Notes under the pieces: generated by a model
Seen by the model: only the letters and a program-made list of their open reading frames with translations
Told to the model about the DNA's origin: nothing
Database searches by the model: none
Source of the DNA: Stenotrophomonas ginsengisoli
Lineage (GTDB): Bacteria; Pseudomonadota; Gammaproteobacteria; Xanthomonadales; Xanthomonadaceae
Direction: 5' to 3'
NCBI RefSeq assembly: GCF_001431485.1
Contig: NZ_LDJM01000005.1
Coordinates: 1-51,109, forward strand
Length of the DNA: 51,109 nt
Program-made: the position numbers and the translations under genes
In this document: positions 35,104 to 44,856 of the stretch, piece after piece
Numbering within the stretch: the first letter of the stretch is position 1
How the letters are laid out: each line of letters opens with the position of its first letter

Positions 35104-37098
35104 ATGGTGACGATGCTCGATTTCCTCAATCCCCCCCAACGCGCTGCGGTGCTGCATGCCCAGGGCCCCTTGCTGGTGCTGGCCGGTGCCGGCAGCGGCA
35201 AGACGCGTGTGATCGTGGAAAAGATCGCCTACCTGATCGAAAGCGGGCGCTATACCGCGCGGCGGATCGCGGCGATCACCTTCACCAACAAGTCGGCCAA
35301 GGAAATGCGCGAGCGTGTGGCCAAACGCCTGCGCGGCGAATTGGCCAGCGAGGTGACCATCTGCACCTTCCACGCCCTGGGCCTGAAGTTCCTGCAGATC
35401 GAACACGCGGCGGTGGGGCTGAAGCGTGGCTTCTCCATTTTCGATGCCGATGACGCCAGCGCCCAGGTCAAGGACCTGTGTGGCGGGGTCAATGCCAAGC
35501 CCGATGACATCGAGGATGTGAAGAACCTGATCTCGCGGGCCAAGAACGGCGGCCTGTCGCCGGAGCAGGCAATGGCGGCGGCGCGCAGCAACCGCGAGCG
35601 CAATGCGGCCTTGATCTACGGCCTGTACCAGGCCCGCCTGACCGCCTTCAACGCGGTGGACTTTGACGACCTGATCCGCCTGCCGGTGCAGGTGCTGGAA
35701 GAAAACCCGGATATCGCTGCGGCCTGGCGCGAGCGCATCGGTTACCTGTTGGTGGACGAATGCCAGGATACCAATGACGCCCAGTACCGCCTGCTCAAGC
35801 AGCTGGCCGGGCCGGCCGGCAATTTCACCTGCGTGGGTGATGACGACCAGTCCATTTATGCCTGGCGCGGCGCCAACCCGGAAAACCTGAGCAACATGGG
35901 GGTGGAATACCCCAACCTGCAGATCATCAAGCTGGAGCAGAACTACCGCTGTTCCAACCGCGTATTGCGTGCGGCCAATGCCTTGATCGCGCACAACCCG
36001 CACGAGCACCTGAAAACGCTGTGGTCCGACCAGGCCGATGGCGAGCGCATCCGGGTATGGGAATGCCGCAATTCCGAACACGAGGCGGAAAAGGTTGCTG
36101 CCGAGATCCAGTTCCTGGGCAACAACAAGCAGATTCCGTGGAGTGATTTCTGCATCCTGTTCCGCGGCAACTTCCAGAGCCGGCCGCTGGAAAAGGCCTT
36201 GCAGATGGTCAGCGTGCCGTACCACCTCACCGGCGGTACGGTGTTTCTGGAACGTCAGGAGGTCAAGGACACCCTGGCCTGGCTGCGCCTGCTGGTGAAC
36301 CCGGATGACGACACCGCTTTCATGCGTGCGGTGCAGTCGCCCAAGCGCGATGTCGGTGCCGGCACCCTGGCCAAGCTGGCCGAGCTGGCGATGGACAAGG
36401 ACATTTCCATGGCCCAGGCCGCCGAGAGCATGGGCGCGCTGGCCCAGCTCACCCCGCGTGCGGCCAACAGCCTGAGCAAGTTCACCGACATCGTGCGCGC
36501 GCTGCGACATGACATGGCCGGCCTGTCTTCGGGGGATTTCATCCGCCGCATGGTCAAGGACAGCGGCATGCTGTCCGAGCTGCGCCATCAGTCCAAGGAC
36601 GAGGCCGCCTACCAGCGCCGGGCCAACAACCTGGAAGAGCTGGCGCAGTGGTTCGAGCGTGGCCCGCGCGGTGCCAGTGCTGCCGACATGGCCGGCCAGC
36701 TGGCCCTGCTCTCGCGCAACGACAAGGACGAGGGCGGCAATGCGGTGCGCATGATGACCTTGCATGCGTCCAAGGGACTGGAGTTTCCGTACGTGTTCAT
36801 CGTCGGTTGCGAGGACGGGGTGCTGCCGCACCAGGTCAGCCTGGACGAAGGCAACCTGCAGGAAGAGCGCCGCCTGCTGTACGTGGGCATCACCCGCGCC
36901 AAGATCCAGCTGTGGATGACCTATTCCAAGCTCACCCGCAAGTTCGGCGAGCACATCCGCCTCAAACCCAGCCGTTTCTTCGAGGAGATCCCGGCGGCGG
37001 AAATGCAGCGCGACGGCGCCGACCCGGTGGCCGATGCCGCGCACAAGCAGGAACGTGCCAAGGCCGGCCTGGCCGCGATCCAGGCCTTGTTTGACTGA
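35104..37098 (+). CDS. rep: ATP-dependent DNA helicase Rep (UvrD/Rep superfamily 1)
   Basis: This 664-residue 3'-5' helicase helps replication forks past bound proteins. Motif I is GAGSGKTR (about 28-35), motif Ia TFTNKSAKEM, motif II DECQDTN (about 217-223), motif III GDDDQSIYAWRGA, motif IV QNYRCSNRVLRAAN, motif V TLHASKGLEF and motif VI YVGITRAK. The opening NPPQRAAVLHAQGPLLVLAG matches Rep rather than UvrD. The ATG at 35113 is an equally good start and has the better ribosome-like GGATGG. It is divergent from the Sel1-like gene. Confidence 0.95.
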   Translation: MVTMLDFLNPPQRAAVLHAQGPLLVLAGAGSGKTRVIVEKIAYLIESGRYTARRIAAITFTNKSAKEMRERVAKRLRGELASEVTICTFHALGLKFLQIEHAAVGLKRGFSIFDADDASAQVKDLCGGVNAKPDDIEDVKNLISRAKNGGLSPEQAMAAARSNRERNAALIYGLYQARLTAFNAVDFDDLIRLPVQVLEENPDIAAAWRERIGYLLVDECQDTNDAQYRLLKQLAGPAGNFTCVGDDDQSIYAWRGANPENLSNMGVEYPNLQIIKLEQNYRCSNRVLRAANALIAHNPHEHLKTLWSDQADGERIRVWECRNSEHEAEKVAAEIQFLGNNKQIPWSDFCILFRGNFQSRPLEKALQMVSVPYHLTGGTVFLERQEVKDTLAWLRLLVNPDDDTAFMRAVQSPKRDVGAGTLAKLAELAMDKDISMAQAAESMGALAQLTPRAANSLSKFTDIVRALRHDMAGLSSGDFIRRMVKDSGMLSELRHQSKDEAAYQRRANNLEELAQWFERGPRGASAADMAGQLALLSRNDKDEGGNAVRMMTLHASKGLEFPYVFIVGCEDGVLPHQVSLDEGNLQEERRLLYVGITRAKIQLWMTYSKLTRKFGEHIRLKPSRFFEEIPAAEMQRDGADPVADAAHKQERAKAGLAAIQALFD

Positions 37099-37120
37099 TA
37101 AAGCCACAGGAATGCCCGTG

Positions 37121-37678
37121 ATGTCTGCCCCGCCTGCATTGCCGGTATCACTGCACAGCCAGCGCCTGCTGCTGCGGCCCTTGCGTGACGATGCGCCAGA
37201 CGCCCACCAGCTGTGCCGCCTGCTCAACCAGCCGGGATTCCTGCGCCACATCGGTGACCGCGGGGTGCGTTGCGAGGGCGATGTCAGCAGTTATCTGCAG
37301 CACGGCCCGTTTGCGAGCTACCGTGAGCATGGTTTTGGCCTGATGGCGATCGAGCGTCACAGTGATGGCCAGTGGCTGGGCATGGCCGGCCTGCTGCGCC
37401 GGCCCAGCCTGCCCGGGGTGGATATCGGCTATGCCTTGCTGGCCGAACACGAAGGCCATGGCTATGCCCGCGAAGCGGCGGCCGCAGTGTTGCAGCATGC
37501 GGCCAATGACCTGCAGCTGGCAGGGGTGTATGCCATTGTCGGCATGGACAACACACGTTCGTTGGCCCTGCTGCACAAGCTCGGCTTCATCGCCGATGGC
37601 ACCACCTGCCTGCCGGGCAGCGAACAGGTACTGCGAAAGCTGCTGTGGCGTGCGCCAGTGGTAGCGTTTTTAGGGTAG
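37121..37678 (+). CDS. GNAT-family N-acetyltransferase
   Basis: The 185-residue protein has the fold of the RimJ/RimL-type GNAT enzymes: an N-terminal substrate strand (LHSQRLLLRPLRDDDAP-like), the beta strand pair around FGLMAIERHSDGQWLGMAGLLRRP, and the acetyl-CoA loop in AEHEGHGYAREAAAAVLQHA (Q/R-x-x-G-x-G/A region as H-G-Y-A). The NTRSLALLHKLGF helix is diagnostic. Substrate is unknown. The ATG at 37121 has an AGGAA eight bases upstream and is preferred over 37112. It follows rep by 22 bases and may be cotranscribed. Confidence 0.87.
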   Translation: MSAPPALPVSLHSQRLLLRPLRDDAPDAHQLCRLLNQPGFLRHIGDRGVRCEGDVSSYLQHGPFASYREHGFGLMAIERHSDGQWLGMAGLLRRPSLPGVDIGYALLAEHEGHGYAREAAAAVLQHAANDLQLAGVYAIVGMDNTRSLALLHKLGFIADGTTCLPGSEQVLRKLLWRAPVVAFLG

Positions 37679-37786
37679 TGGCCATGGTCAGTCCAGATAA
37701 GGATGTGCGCTGTGCAAAAAATTGATTTATCCGAGGCCTCGGTGAGGTTGGTTGATAATGGTGAAGGACGTGCCAAGGGAGTAGGT

Positions 37787-38191
37787 ATGAAGTTGCGTAC
37801 TTCCATTTCGGTATTGGTGTGGGTGCTTTGTGTCCCGGGCATCATTCTTCATTCAACACTTTCATTCCCGGCTTTCGGAGGGATTTTTATTGGGATTTTT
37901 AATCCGAATTCCATTTCATTTCTTGAGTGGTGCTTCCTCCTTATGCTTTTTCTTTCGTTGTTTTCCTGGTTCATTCTTGCTGAGATGAATGTCGCCTGGT
38001 TGAAGGGACGCCGTTTGCACTGGGTCTGGCCGGTTTCCGGGGTGATCCTTTCTACGGCCTGGATGCTGCCGGTCAAAGATGGCGCTGGTTTGGTGGCGCT
38101 TCTGTTTGTTTCCCCCGGTGTGGTCCTGGCATCTTTCCTGGTTTTCTGGCATCTGTGGCGAGCAAAAACTGCCGGTGTGATTGACAGTTGA
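37787..38191 (+). CDS. Small multi-pass membrane protein in an A+T-richer segment
   Basis: The 134-residue protein has about four hydrophobic helices (roughly 8-28, 35-58, 76-92 and 98-124) and no recognised motif. The local sequence is clearly poorer in G+C than everything around it, with frequent TTT and ATT codons (for example GIFIGIFNPNSISF). This suggests acquisition or relaxed selection. GGGAG lies nine bases before the ATG at 37787, which is preferred over the upstream frame start at 37703. Function is unknown. Confidence 0.65.
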   Translation: MKLRTSISVLVWVLCVPGIILHSTLSFPAFGGIFIGIFNPNSISFLEWCFLLMLFLSLFSWFILAEMNVAWLKGRRLHWVWPVSGVILSTAWMLPVKDGAGLVALLFVSPGVVLASFLVFWHLWRAKTAGVIDS

Positions 38192-38251
38192 AATGTTTCG
38201 CCTGATTGTCCCTTCTATTTTCAATAGCAACGCGTTGGGTCACTTATAGCC

Positions 38252-38566
38252 ATGGATAACTGCAGCAAGTGCAATGAAGTCATCGAAACCGGTTTCGATC
38301 GCTGCTGGAAGTGCGGTACCCATGTGGATGGCTCACCGGCCTCGGCGGATTTCAAGCGGGTGGATGTGGATGCCGCCGGTGTCCGTGCGCTGGATTGCCT
38401 GCGTTGCCAGCAGCCGATGCAGTTCGTACGGCGGATGAAATTCCACGAGGGCAGTCGCTTGTCGGGTGTGCTGGGTGACCTGGGGCATCTGTTGGACAAC
38501 CGCGAGGAATTTGATGCGTATGCCTGCAGCGGTTGCGGAAAGCTGGAGTTTTTCCTGCCCGGATGA
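38252..38566 (+). CDS. Small protein with two zinc-ribbon-like cysteine clusters
   Basis: The 104-residue protein has four CxxC knuckles: C4/C7 and C18/C21 (CSKC, CWKC) and C49/C52 and C92/C95 (CLRC, CSGC). The spacing suggests two zinc-binding modules, the second like a rubredoxin-type ribbon split by a variable loop. The MDNCSKC...FDRCWKCGTHVDG opening resembles small zinc-ribbon proteins in which the metal is structural. No partner is obvious. It follows the A+T-rich membrane-protein gene by 60 bases and is closed by a shared terminator. Confidence 0.75.
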   Translation: MDNCSKCNEVIETGFDRCWKCGTHVDGSPASADFKRVDVDAAGVRALDCLRCQQPMQFVRRMKFHEGSRLSGVLGDLGHLLDNREEFDAYACSGCGKLEFFLPG

Positions 38567-38593
38567 GCGGGTAATACAATCTGCAAGGCAACA

Positions 38594-38624
38594 AAAAACC
38601 CGCGCATCTCCGGCGCGGGTTTTT
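38594..38624. terminator. Bidirectional terminator between the zinc-ribbon gene and yceH
   Basis: A 12-bp perfect inverted repeat (AAAAACCCGCGC / GCGCGGGTTTTT) with a 7-base loop has an A run on one side and a T run on the other. It can serve both convergent genes, the zinc-ribbon gene (ends 38566) and yceH (ends 38651). Confidence 0.9.
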
Positions 38625-38650
38625 CAATGGCGGCATGGCCGGCGGTATTT

Positions 38651-39322
38651 TCAGGCCAGCCGGGTCTGCAGTTGTTCCAGTTGCTGCTGCAGGGCGGCGA
38701 CGCTGGCTTCCAGCGCGGCCACACGCTCTTCCAAGGCAGTGGTGTCGCTGCCGGTCATCACCGGGGCCGCACTGCGTGCATTGGCCGCCAGGGCTGCGGC
38801 ATCCACCTCGCCGCTGAGCAGGTGCACATAACGCTCCTCGCGCTGGCCGGCAGCACGCGGCAGCTGCAGGACCAGGGCCGGTTGGCGCGAGCACAGGCGT
38901 TCGAGCTGGTGGCTTACTTCCTCGGCGCTGGCGAACTTGTGCAGGCGCTCGCTGCGGGCAAACAGCTCACCGATGGTCTGCGGCCCGCGCAGCAACAGCA
39001 GGGCCAGCAGGGCGGTCTGCTGGCGGGTCAGGTTGAAGGCGCTGTCCAGGCGGTGTTCGTAACGCTCGGCACGGCTGGAGAACTGCTGCCGGGCCAGGCC
39101 CAGTCCTTCCAGATCGCGCAGTGCGCGATGCACCGCGCCCTGTTCCAGGTTGAGCAGGGGCTCGCGTGCGGTCTTCTGGTTGGCGGCGCCGAGCGCGGCG
39201 TTGACCGTGAGCGGATAGACATCCGGGGTGGTGGCCTGCTTTTCGACCAGGCAGCCGAGCACGCGGGCCTGGGCGGTGTCGAGCACGGGCAGGGTGGGGG
39301 TGTGGTCGAGGTTCTGGCTCAT
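38651..39322 (-). CDS. yceH: YceH-family protein (DUF480)
   Basis: The 223-residue protein is of the YceH/DUF480 family, which has two winged-helix domains but no established function. Typical segments are [33 protein letters not shown] (about 18-50) and [31 protein letters not shown] (about 98-128). The C-terminus (about 190-223) is a leucine-rich coiled coil. It is divergent from the acid phosphatase gene at 39427. Confidence 0.93.
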   Translation of the reverse strand: MSQNLDHTPTLPVLDTAQARVLGCLVEKQATTPDVYPLTVNAALGAANQKTAREPLLNLEQGAVHRALRDLEGLGLARQQFSSRAERYEHRLDSAFNLTRQQTALLALLLLRGPQTIGELFARSERLHKFASAEEVSHQLERLCSRQPALVLQLPRAAGQREERYVHLLSGEVDAAALAANARSAAPVMTGSDTTALEERVAALEASVAALQQQLEQLQTRLA

Positions 39323-39426
39323 GGGCAGGCTCCAGCCGGCAGGGGCGGCAAGGATAACCGCCGGCGCCCGCCGTCGCCGCCAGTGCCGTTAAAATGGCCG
39401 CCTTTCCAGTAGTCCGGACCTGTGCC

Positions 39427-40311
39427 ATGACCCGTACCCCGACCCTGACCCTGTTGGCCGCCGCTGTACTGGCGCTGGCCGGTTGTGCCTCCACTGCACC
39501 GCGCAGTGCGCCGGTGGCCAGCCCCGCCGCTGTGGTGGCTGCCGATGACAACCTCAATGCCGTGCTGTGGGTGCAGACCGCGCAGGAATACAGCGCGCTG
39601 ACCACCCAGACCTGGCGCGCCGCGCAGGCCCAGCTGGATGTGGCCCTGGCCGATACGGCGTGGACGGCCCTGTTGCCGGGCGAGGGCGCCGAACTGCAGA
39701 AGCCGACCCTGCCGCCAGCGGTGATCGTGGACATTGACGAAACCATGCTCGACAACGCCGCCTACCAGGCCCGCCTGGTGGTCGATGGCAAGAGCTACGG
39801 CAATGACAGCTGGGCGGCCTGGGTGGCCGAGCGTCGCGCCACCCCGGTGCCGGGCGCGCTGGAGTTCGCCAAGGCGGCTGCGGCCAAGGGCGTGACCATC
39901 GTCTACATCTCCAACCGCACCCACGACATGATGGCCGACACCGTGGCCAACCTGCGCCACTACGGCTTCCCGGTGGACGAGGCCAACTATTACGGCCTGG
40001 GCGTGGAAGTGCCGGGCTGCACCCCGCACGGCAGCGAGAAGGGCTGCCGCCGCATTGCTGCGGCCAGCAAGTACCGCGTGCTGCTGCAGGTCGGTGACCA
40101 GATCACCGACATGGCCCAGGTCACCAGCAACAGCCGCGCCGAGCGCGATGCTCTGTTCAACGACCACAAGGCCTGGTTCGGCCAGCGCTGGTTCGTGCTG
40201 CCGGGCCCGACCTACGGTGGCTACGAGCCGGCCGCCTTCGGCAATGACTGGTCGCAGCCGGCCGACGTACGCCGGGCCAAAAAGCACCAGGCCCTGGAGC
40301 TGGCCCGATGA
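39427..40311 (+). CDS. e(P4)-type acid phosphatase / 5'-nucleotidase lipoprotein
   Basis: The 294-residue HAD-superfamily class C acid phosphatase is lipidated at C20 (VLALAGC). The catalytic aspartates are D102 and D104 in [12 protein letters not shown]. Motif II is YISNRTHD, and the conserved lysine and later acidic residues ([10 protein letters not shown]) are in place. In Haemophilus the homologous e(P4) protein processes NMN and haem-related substrates at the outer membrane. Here it probably frees phosphate from nucleotides. It overlaps pyrF by four bases (ATGA), so the two are translationally coupled. Confidence 0.92.
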   Translation: MTRTPTLTLLAAAVLALAGCASTAPRSAPVASPAAVVAADDNLNAVLWVQTAQEYSALTTQTWRAAQAQLDVALADTAWTALLPGEGAELQKPTLPPAVIVDIDETMLDNAAYQARLVVDGKSYGNDSWAAWVAERRATPVPGALEFAKAAAAKGVTIVYISNRTHDMMADTVANLRHYGFPVDEANYYGLGVEVPGCTPHGSEKGCRRIAAASKYRVLLQVGDQITDMAQVTSNSRAERDALFNDHKAWFGQRWFVLPGPTYGGYEPAAFGNDWSQPADVRRAKKHQALELAR

Positions 40312-41033
40312 GCCGCGGCCCGCTGCCGCTGACCGACCATGAGCGCCTGATCTTTGCCCTGGACGTACCGGGCAAGGCGCCGGCCCTGGAGTGGATCGAC
40401 AAGCTCGACGATGCGGTGTCCTTCTACAAGATCGGCATGGAACTGCTGGGCTCGGGCGAGTACTTCGACGTGCTCGAGGAGCTGGCCAAGCGCAACAAGC
40501 GCATCTTCGTGGACCTGAAGTTCTTCGACATCCCGGCCACCGTGGGCGGGGTGATCAAGCGCCTGTCGCAGTGGCCGGTGGACTACTGCACCATCCACGG
40601 CTGGCACCCGGGCATGATGGAAGCGGCCGCGGCGGCCAACAGCGCGGACATGCGCCTGCTGGCGGTGACCGTGCTGACCTCGATGGGCCGTGCTGACCTG
40701 GCCCGGATGGGCATCGACCGCGAGCCGGTGGAGGTGGTGGTCGAGCGTGCACTGGCCGCCCAGGCTGCCGGCATCGACGGGGTGATTGCCTCGGGCCAGG
40801 AAGCGGCACCGATCCGCGCAGCGACCGGCGCCGGTTTCTCCATCGTCTGCCCGGGCATCCGCCCCGGTGGCCCGGTGGGCGATGACCAGCAGCGCACCGT
40901 GGGCGTGGCCCAGGCCTTCAACGATGGCGCCGATGCCATCGTGGTGGGCCGGCCGATCCGCCTGGCCGCTGACCCGCGTGCGGCGGCACTGGCCATCCAG
41001 GCCGAGATTGCCGCCGCCCGTCACGGCGCATAA
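40308..41033 (+). CDS. pyrF: Orotidine-5'-phosphate decarboxylase
   Basis: PyrF makes UMP from OMP, the last step of de novo pyrimidine synthesis. The 241-residue TIM barrel has the charged catalytic array [11 protein letters not shown] (lysine and two aspartates) and [10 protein letters not shown] near the N-terminus. The phosphate-binding end is [17 protein letters not shown]. It is coupled by a four-base overlap to an acid phosphatase, giving a nucleotide-metabolism pair. A 9-bp inverted repeat (GGTGACGGC / GCCGTCACC, 41054-41081) follows without a T run. Confidence 0.96.
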   Translation: MSRGPLPLTDHERLIFALDVPGKAPALEWIDKLDDAVSFYKIGMELLGSGEYFDVLEELAKRNKRIFVDLKFFDIPATVGGVIKRLSQWPVDYCTIHGWHPGMMEAAAAANSADMRLLAVTVLTSMGRADLARMGIDREPVEVVVERALAAQAAGIDGVIASGQEAAPIRAATGAGFSIVCPGIRPGGPVGDDQQRTVGVAQAFNDGADAIVVGRPIRLAADPRAAALAIQAEIAAARHGA

Positions 41034-41053
41034 GCGGCACTGCGGCACAGACT

Positions 41054-41081
41054 GGTGACGGCTCACTTGCGGGCCGTCACC
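41054..41081 (+). terminator. Weak terminator-like hairpin after pyrF
   Basis: A perfect 9-bp stem GGTGACGGC / GCCGTCACC with a 10-base loop lies 20 bases after the pyrF stop. It lacks a clear T run, so termination is uncertain. Confidence 0.45.
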
Positions 41082-41124
41082 CGGTTTGGGCACGATGCCC
41101 GGGCTTGTCTTAGGGGGAACATCG

Positions 41125-42105
41125 ATGCTCAGCCGTGGGTCTTTTTCCGTGCGCCACTGGTGGCTGGCCAGTGTGGGCATGTTGTTGCTGGCCGGGTGTG
41201 GCCGAAATGAGCCGCCGGCGCTGCAGGGGGCGGCGACCGAACCGGCTGCCGCCGTGCGGCAACTGGCCGATTACCTGCACAAGGGGGATCTGGTCGGTTT
41301 TTCGCGCGCTGCGGTGCCGCCGTCCACCCACCAGGCACTGGGTCAGGCCTGGGCCGAAGGGCACAGCCTGTGGCCGCTGACCGGCCTGCCGCTGGATGAA
41401 CATCTGCCCGGCCTGCTGGAGGTGCTGGCCGCCGAGGATGCCGAGGCCGAACTGCAACGCGTGTTCAAGGCGCAGTTCGAGGGCCAGGCCACCAACCTGC
41501 GCCAGACCGCGCATTCATTGGGCATGTTCGGTGCCCAGTACGTCAGCCACCAGGGCGATTACAGCGAGCTGCAGCGCGAGCATTACCGCCAGCTGGTGCT
41601 GGGCCTGAGCCGCTGGGCCGGGCAGGCGCCGCTGAGTGATCCGGCCCTGGCCCAGGCCACCATCGCCGGGCTGACCCAGGCCGCGCACAGCAGTGGCCTG
41701 GATGGCGCCGCCGCCCTGCAGGCGGCTGGCATGGAGCCGGCCCTGGAGCGGTTGTCCGGCCTGCAACTGGCCATGTTCGAGATGTTTGCCCGCTATGGCC
41801 TGGACCTGCGCCAGAGCCTGGCCGGGCTGCAGGTGGGCCTGCTGCAGGAACAGGGCGACCAGGCCCTGGTCCAGGTGCAGTACACGCTGGGGGAGCAGGC
41901 GGTGTCGTTCAAGGCACAGATGCGCCGTATCGATGGCCGCTGGTACATGCAGCAGAACCTGGATGACGCCCAGCGCATCCTGGATGCCGCCGCCCAGGCG
42001 CGCCAACTGCAGGCACCGCCGGCCGCGGCGCAGGGCAGCGATGATGCGGGCACGGAGCCTGCGCAAACCGACGTGCAGGACGCACAAATGGCCTCTGGGC
42101 CATAA
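41125..42105 (+). CDS. Lipoprotein of unknown function upstream of plsB
   Basis: The start at MLSRGSFS gives a 326-residue lipoprotein (LLLAGC, C25). The mature chain is almost wholly helical and rich in Leu, Ala and Gln. Near the C-terminus a beta segment (DQALVQVQYTLGEQAVSFKAQMRRIDGRWYMQQNL) resembles an NTF2-like or DUF4878-type ending. An acidic, alanine-rich tail follows. AGGGGGA lies eight bases before the ATG. Its stop codon shares one base with the plsB start, so the genes are very likely cotranscribed. No function is assigned. Confidence 0.75.
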   Translation: MLSRGSFSVRHWWLASVGMLLLAGCGRNEPPALQGAATEPAAAVRQLADYLHKGDLVGFSRAAVPPSTHQALGQAWAEGHSLWPLTGLPLDEHLPGLLEVLAAEDAEAELQRVFKAQFEGQATNLRQTAHSLGMFGAQYVSHQGDYSELQREHYRQLVLGLSRWAGQAPLSDPALAQATIAGLTQAAHSSGLDGAAALQAAGMEPALERLSGLQLAMFEMFARYGLDLRQSLAGLQVGLLQEQGDQALVQVQYTLGEQAVSFKAQMRRIDGRWYMQQNLDDAQRILDAAAQARQLQAPPAAAQGSDDAGTEPAQTDVQDAQMASGP

Positions 42106-44786
42106 TGTGCCCGATGTCGAACCCGAATTCTCTGCCCTCCGGTGAGGGCCAGCCACCGAGCGAGCCGGCCTTGTCGCCGGCTTCATCCGTTATCGTGCCA
42201 CGTACTGGCCGCCGCCCGCTGTGGGCGCGCCTGCTCGGCCGGGTGATCGCACCCTGGCTGTCACTGAAGATTGAAACGCCCGAACATGCGGTGGACCCGG
42301 ATGGCCGTCCGGTGGTCTATGTGCTGGAAGATTACGGCCTGTCCAATGCCCTGATCCTGGACAAGGCCTGCCAGGATGCCGGCCTGCCGTCGGCCCTGAT
42401 CCCGCTGCCGGGGGACCTGCTCGGGCGCAAGCGTGGCTACCTGGCGCTGTCGCGGCGCAGCTCGGCCAACCCGCTCAACCCGTTGATGCCGGAGAAGAAG
42501 GCCAAGCGCACCCACTCCGATTCGCTGAGCAAGCTGCTGCAGGCCCACCAGCGTGATGCGGGCCTGGACGTGCGCCTGGTACCGGTGAGCATCTTCGTCG
42601 GCCGTGCCCCGGAAAAGCAGACCGGCTGGTTTGCGGTGCTGTTCTCGGAAAACTGGGCCCTGGTCGGCCGCTTCCGGCGCATGCTCTCGGTGTTGCTCAA
42701 CGGCCGCGACACCATCGTGCGTTTTGCCGCCCCGGTGGCAGTGCGCGAGACCGTGGACGAGGGCCTGGACCACGCGCGCAGCGTGCGCAAGCTGCAGCGC
42801 GTGCTGCGCATGCACTTCCGCCGCATCCGTGAGTCGGTGATCGGCCCGGACCTGTCCACCCGCCGCCTGCTGGTGGACAAGGTGCTGGCGGCTGAGCCGG
42901 TGCGCGATGCGATCATCGCCCAGGCCAAGCGCGACAACAGCAGCCCGGCCGAAGCCTGGAAGAAGGCCCACGCCTATGCCTGGGAAATCGCGGCCGATTA
43001 CTCCACCCCGGTGGTGCGTTCGGCCAGCTTCATGCTGTCGCATGTGTGGAACCGCATCTATGCCGGCGTGCTGGTCCACCACCTGGACAAGTTCAAGGCC
43101 GCTGCGCCCGGGCACGAAGTGGTCTACGTGCCCAGCCACCGCAGCCACATGGACTACCTGCTGCTGAGCTACCTGCTGTATGACCGCGGCATCGTGCCGC
43201 CGCATATCGCCGCCGGCATCAACCTCAACCTGCCCATCGTCGGCACCCTGCTGCGCAAGGGCGGTGCGTTTTTCATCCGCCGCTCGATCCGCGGCAATGC
43301 GCTGTATTCGGCGGTGTTTTCCGAATACGTCGGCCAGCTGATGGCCGGTGGCTATTCGATCGAATACTTCATCGAGGGCGGGCGTTCGCGTACCGGCCGC
43401 CTGCTCAAGCCCAAGGGCGGCATGATCTCGATGACCGTGCGTGGCTACCTGCGCCAGCCGCGCAAGCCGGTGCTGTTCCAGCCCATCTACATCGGCTACG
43501 AAAAGCTGATGGAGGGCAACAGCTACCTGGATGAACTGACCGGCCGGCCGAAGGAAAAGGAATCGATCTGGGGCCTGATCTGGGGCATCCCCAAGGTGCT
43601 CAAGTCCAATTACGGCCAGGTCGTGGTCAATTTCGGCGAGCCGATTGCCCTGAACGACGTGCTCGCCGTGCAGGCCCCGGAATGGGACGGCAACCCGGTG
43701 GCTGATTCGGAAAAGCCGGCCTGGCTGGGCGACACCGTGGACACCCTGGCGCGCACCATCCAGGAACGCGTCAATGGCGCGGCCGACGTCAACCCGATCA
43801 ACCTGCTGGCCCTGGCCCTGCTGTCCACGCCCAAGCATGCGATGGGCGAGGCCGACCTGATCGCGCAGATCCAGCTGAGCAAGCAGGTGCTGGAGGAGAT
43901 GCCCTATTCGGACCGCATCACCGTCACCCCGCACAGCGCCGAGCGCATCATTGCCCATGCCGAGGAGATCGGCGTGCTCCAGCGCATCAAGCACCCGCTG
44001 GGCGATGTGCTGACGGTGTCCGGTGACAATGCGGTGTTGCTGAGCTATTTCCGCAACAACGTGCTGCACCTGTTCACCGCTGCCTCGTGGGTGGCCTGCT
44101 GCTTCCAGAACAACAGGCGCATGAGCCGCACCGCGCTCAAGCGCGTGGGCCGTCGCCTGTATCCGTTCCTGCAGGGCGAGTTGTTCCTGCCGTGGAGCGA
44201 GGAGGAGTTCGTCGAGCGCATCGACCGCACCATCAGCGTGTTCGAGCGCGAAGGCCTGCTGCAGCGCGTGGGCGACGAGGACGAGGACATGCTGGCGCGT
44301 TCGTCCGGGCAGACCGACGAGGTGTTCCGCCTGCGTGCGATCGGCCATTCCTTGCAACAGGCGTTCGAGCGCTACTACATCACCATTTCGGTGCTGGTGA
44401 AAAATGGCCCGGGCACCCTGGGGGCCTCCGAACTGGAAGGCCTGTGCCAGCAGGCGGCCCAGCGCCTGAGCCTGCTCTACGCCCCGGCCGCGCCGGAGTT
44501 CTTCGACAAGGCCCTGTTCCGTGGCTTCATCCAGAAGCTGCGCGAGCTCAAGCTGGTCTGGCCCGATGCCAGCAGCAAGCTGCTGTTCGACGAGCGCCTG
44601 GATGCCTGGGCCAAGGATGCCAACTTCATCATTGGCCGCGAGCTGCGCCACACCATCGAGCGCATCAGCCCGGAGGCCAGCAAGCCGGACGTTGCCAGTG
44701 AGCCGGTGGCGACACCGACCGACAAGGCGCCGGCAGCCGACGCCCGCTCGGACCAGGAACCGCCGGACACCGGCCCACAAGCCTGA
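42105..44786 (+). CDS. plsB: Glycerol-3-phosphate 1-O-acyltransferase PlsB
   Basis: PlsB adds the first acyl chain to glycerol 3-phosphate at the inner membrane, committing it to phospholipid synthesis. The 893-residue protein is in the PlsB size range. The catalytic HxxxxD is HRSHMD near residue 346 (VPSHRSHMDYLLLSYLLY). Further blocks are GAFFIRRS, FIEGGRSRTGRLLKPKGGM and the later phosphate-binding region PVLFQPIYIGYEKLMEG. The start may instead be the ATG at 42114 (MSNPNS); neither has a strong ribosome site. It likely depends on translation of the upstream lipoprotein gene. With cls it covers both ends of cardiolipin synthesis, though unlinked. Confidence 0.95.
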   Translation: MCPMSNPNSLPSGEGQPPSEPALSPASSVIVPRTGRRPLWARLLGRVIAPWLSLKIETPEHAVDPDGRPVVYVLEDYGLSNALILDKACQDAGLPSALIPLPGDLLGRKRGYLALSRRSSANPLNPLMPEKKAKRTHSDSLSKLLQAHQRDAGLDVRLVPVSIFVGRAPEKQTGWFAVLFSENWALVGRFRRMLSVLLNGRDTIVRFAAPVAVRETVDEGLDHARSVRKLQRVLRMHFRRIRESVIGPDLSTRRLLVDKVLAAEPVRDAIIAQAKRDNSSPAEAWKKAHAYAWEIAADYSTPVVRSASFMLSHVWNRIYAGVLVHHLDKFKAAAPGHEVVYVPSHRSHMDYLLLSYLLYDRGIVPPHIAAGINLNLPIVGTLLRKGGAFFIRRSIRGNALYSAVFSEYVGQLMAGGYSIEYFIEGGRSRTGRLLKPKGGMISMTVRGYLRQPRKPVLFQPIYIGYEKLMEGNSYLDELTGRPKEKESIWGLIWGIPKVLKSNYGQVVVNFGEPIALNDVLAVQAPEWDGNPVADSEKPAWLGDTVDTLARTIQERVNGAADVNPINLLALALLSTPKHAMGEADLIAQIQLSKQVLEEMPYSDRITVTPHSAERIIAHAEEIGVLQRIKHPLGDVLTVSGDNAVLLSYFRNNVLHLFTAASWVACCFQNNRRMSRTALKRVGRRLYPFLQGELFLPWSEEEFVERIDRTISVFEREGLLQRVGDEDEDMLARSSGQTDEVFRLRAIGHSLQQAFERYYITISVLVKNGPGTLGASELEGLCQQAAQRLSLLYAPAAPEFFDKALFRGFIQKLRELKLVWPDASSKLLFDERLDAWAKDANFIIGRELRHTIERISPEASKPDVASEPVATPTDKAPAADARSDQEPPDTGPQA

Positions 44787-44791
44787 CCCCC

Positions 44792-44821
44792 AACGCCGCG
44801 CGAACAGCGCGGCGTTTTTTT
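44792..44821 (+). terminator. Rho-independent terminator of plsB
   Basis: A 10-bp perfect stem (AACGCCGCGC / GCGCGGCGTT) with a 5-base loop runs into a run of at least six T. It starts five bases after the plsB stop. Confidence 0.92.
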
Positions 44822-44856
44822 GCATGTACAGCCGCGCGGGCTGCCTGCCTGTTCCT

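Noticed and set aside
42261..44825. 854-codon minus-strand open frame antisense to plsB
   Set aside because: It mirrors plsB codons, is rich in His/Gln/Arg/Val repeats and contains no recognisable domain.
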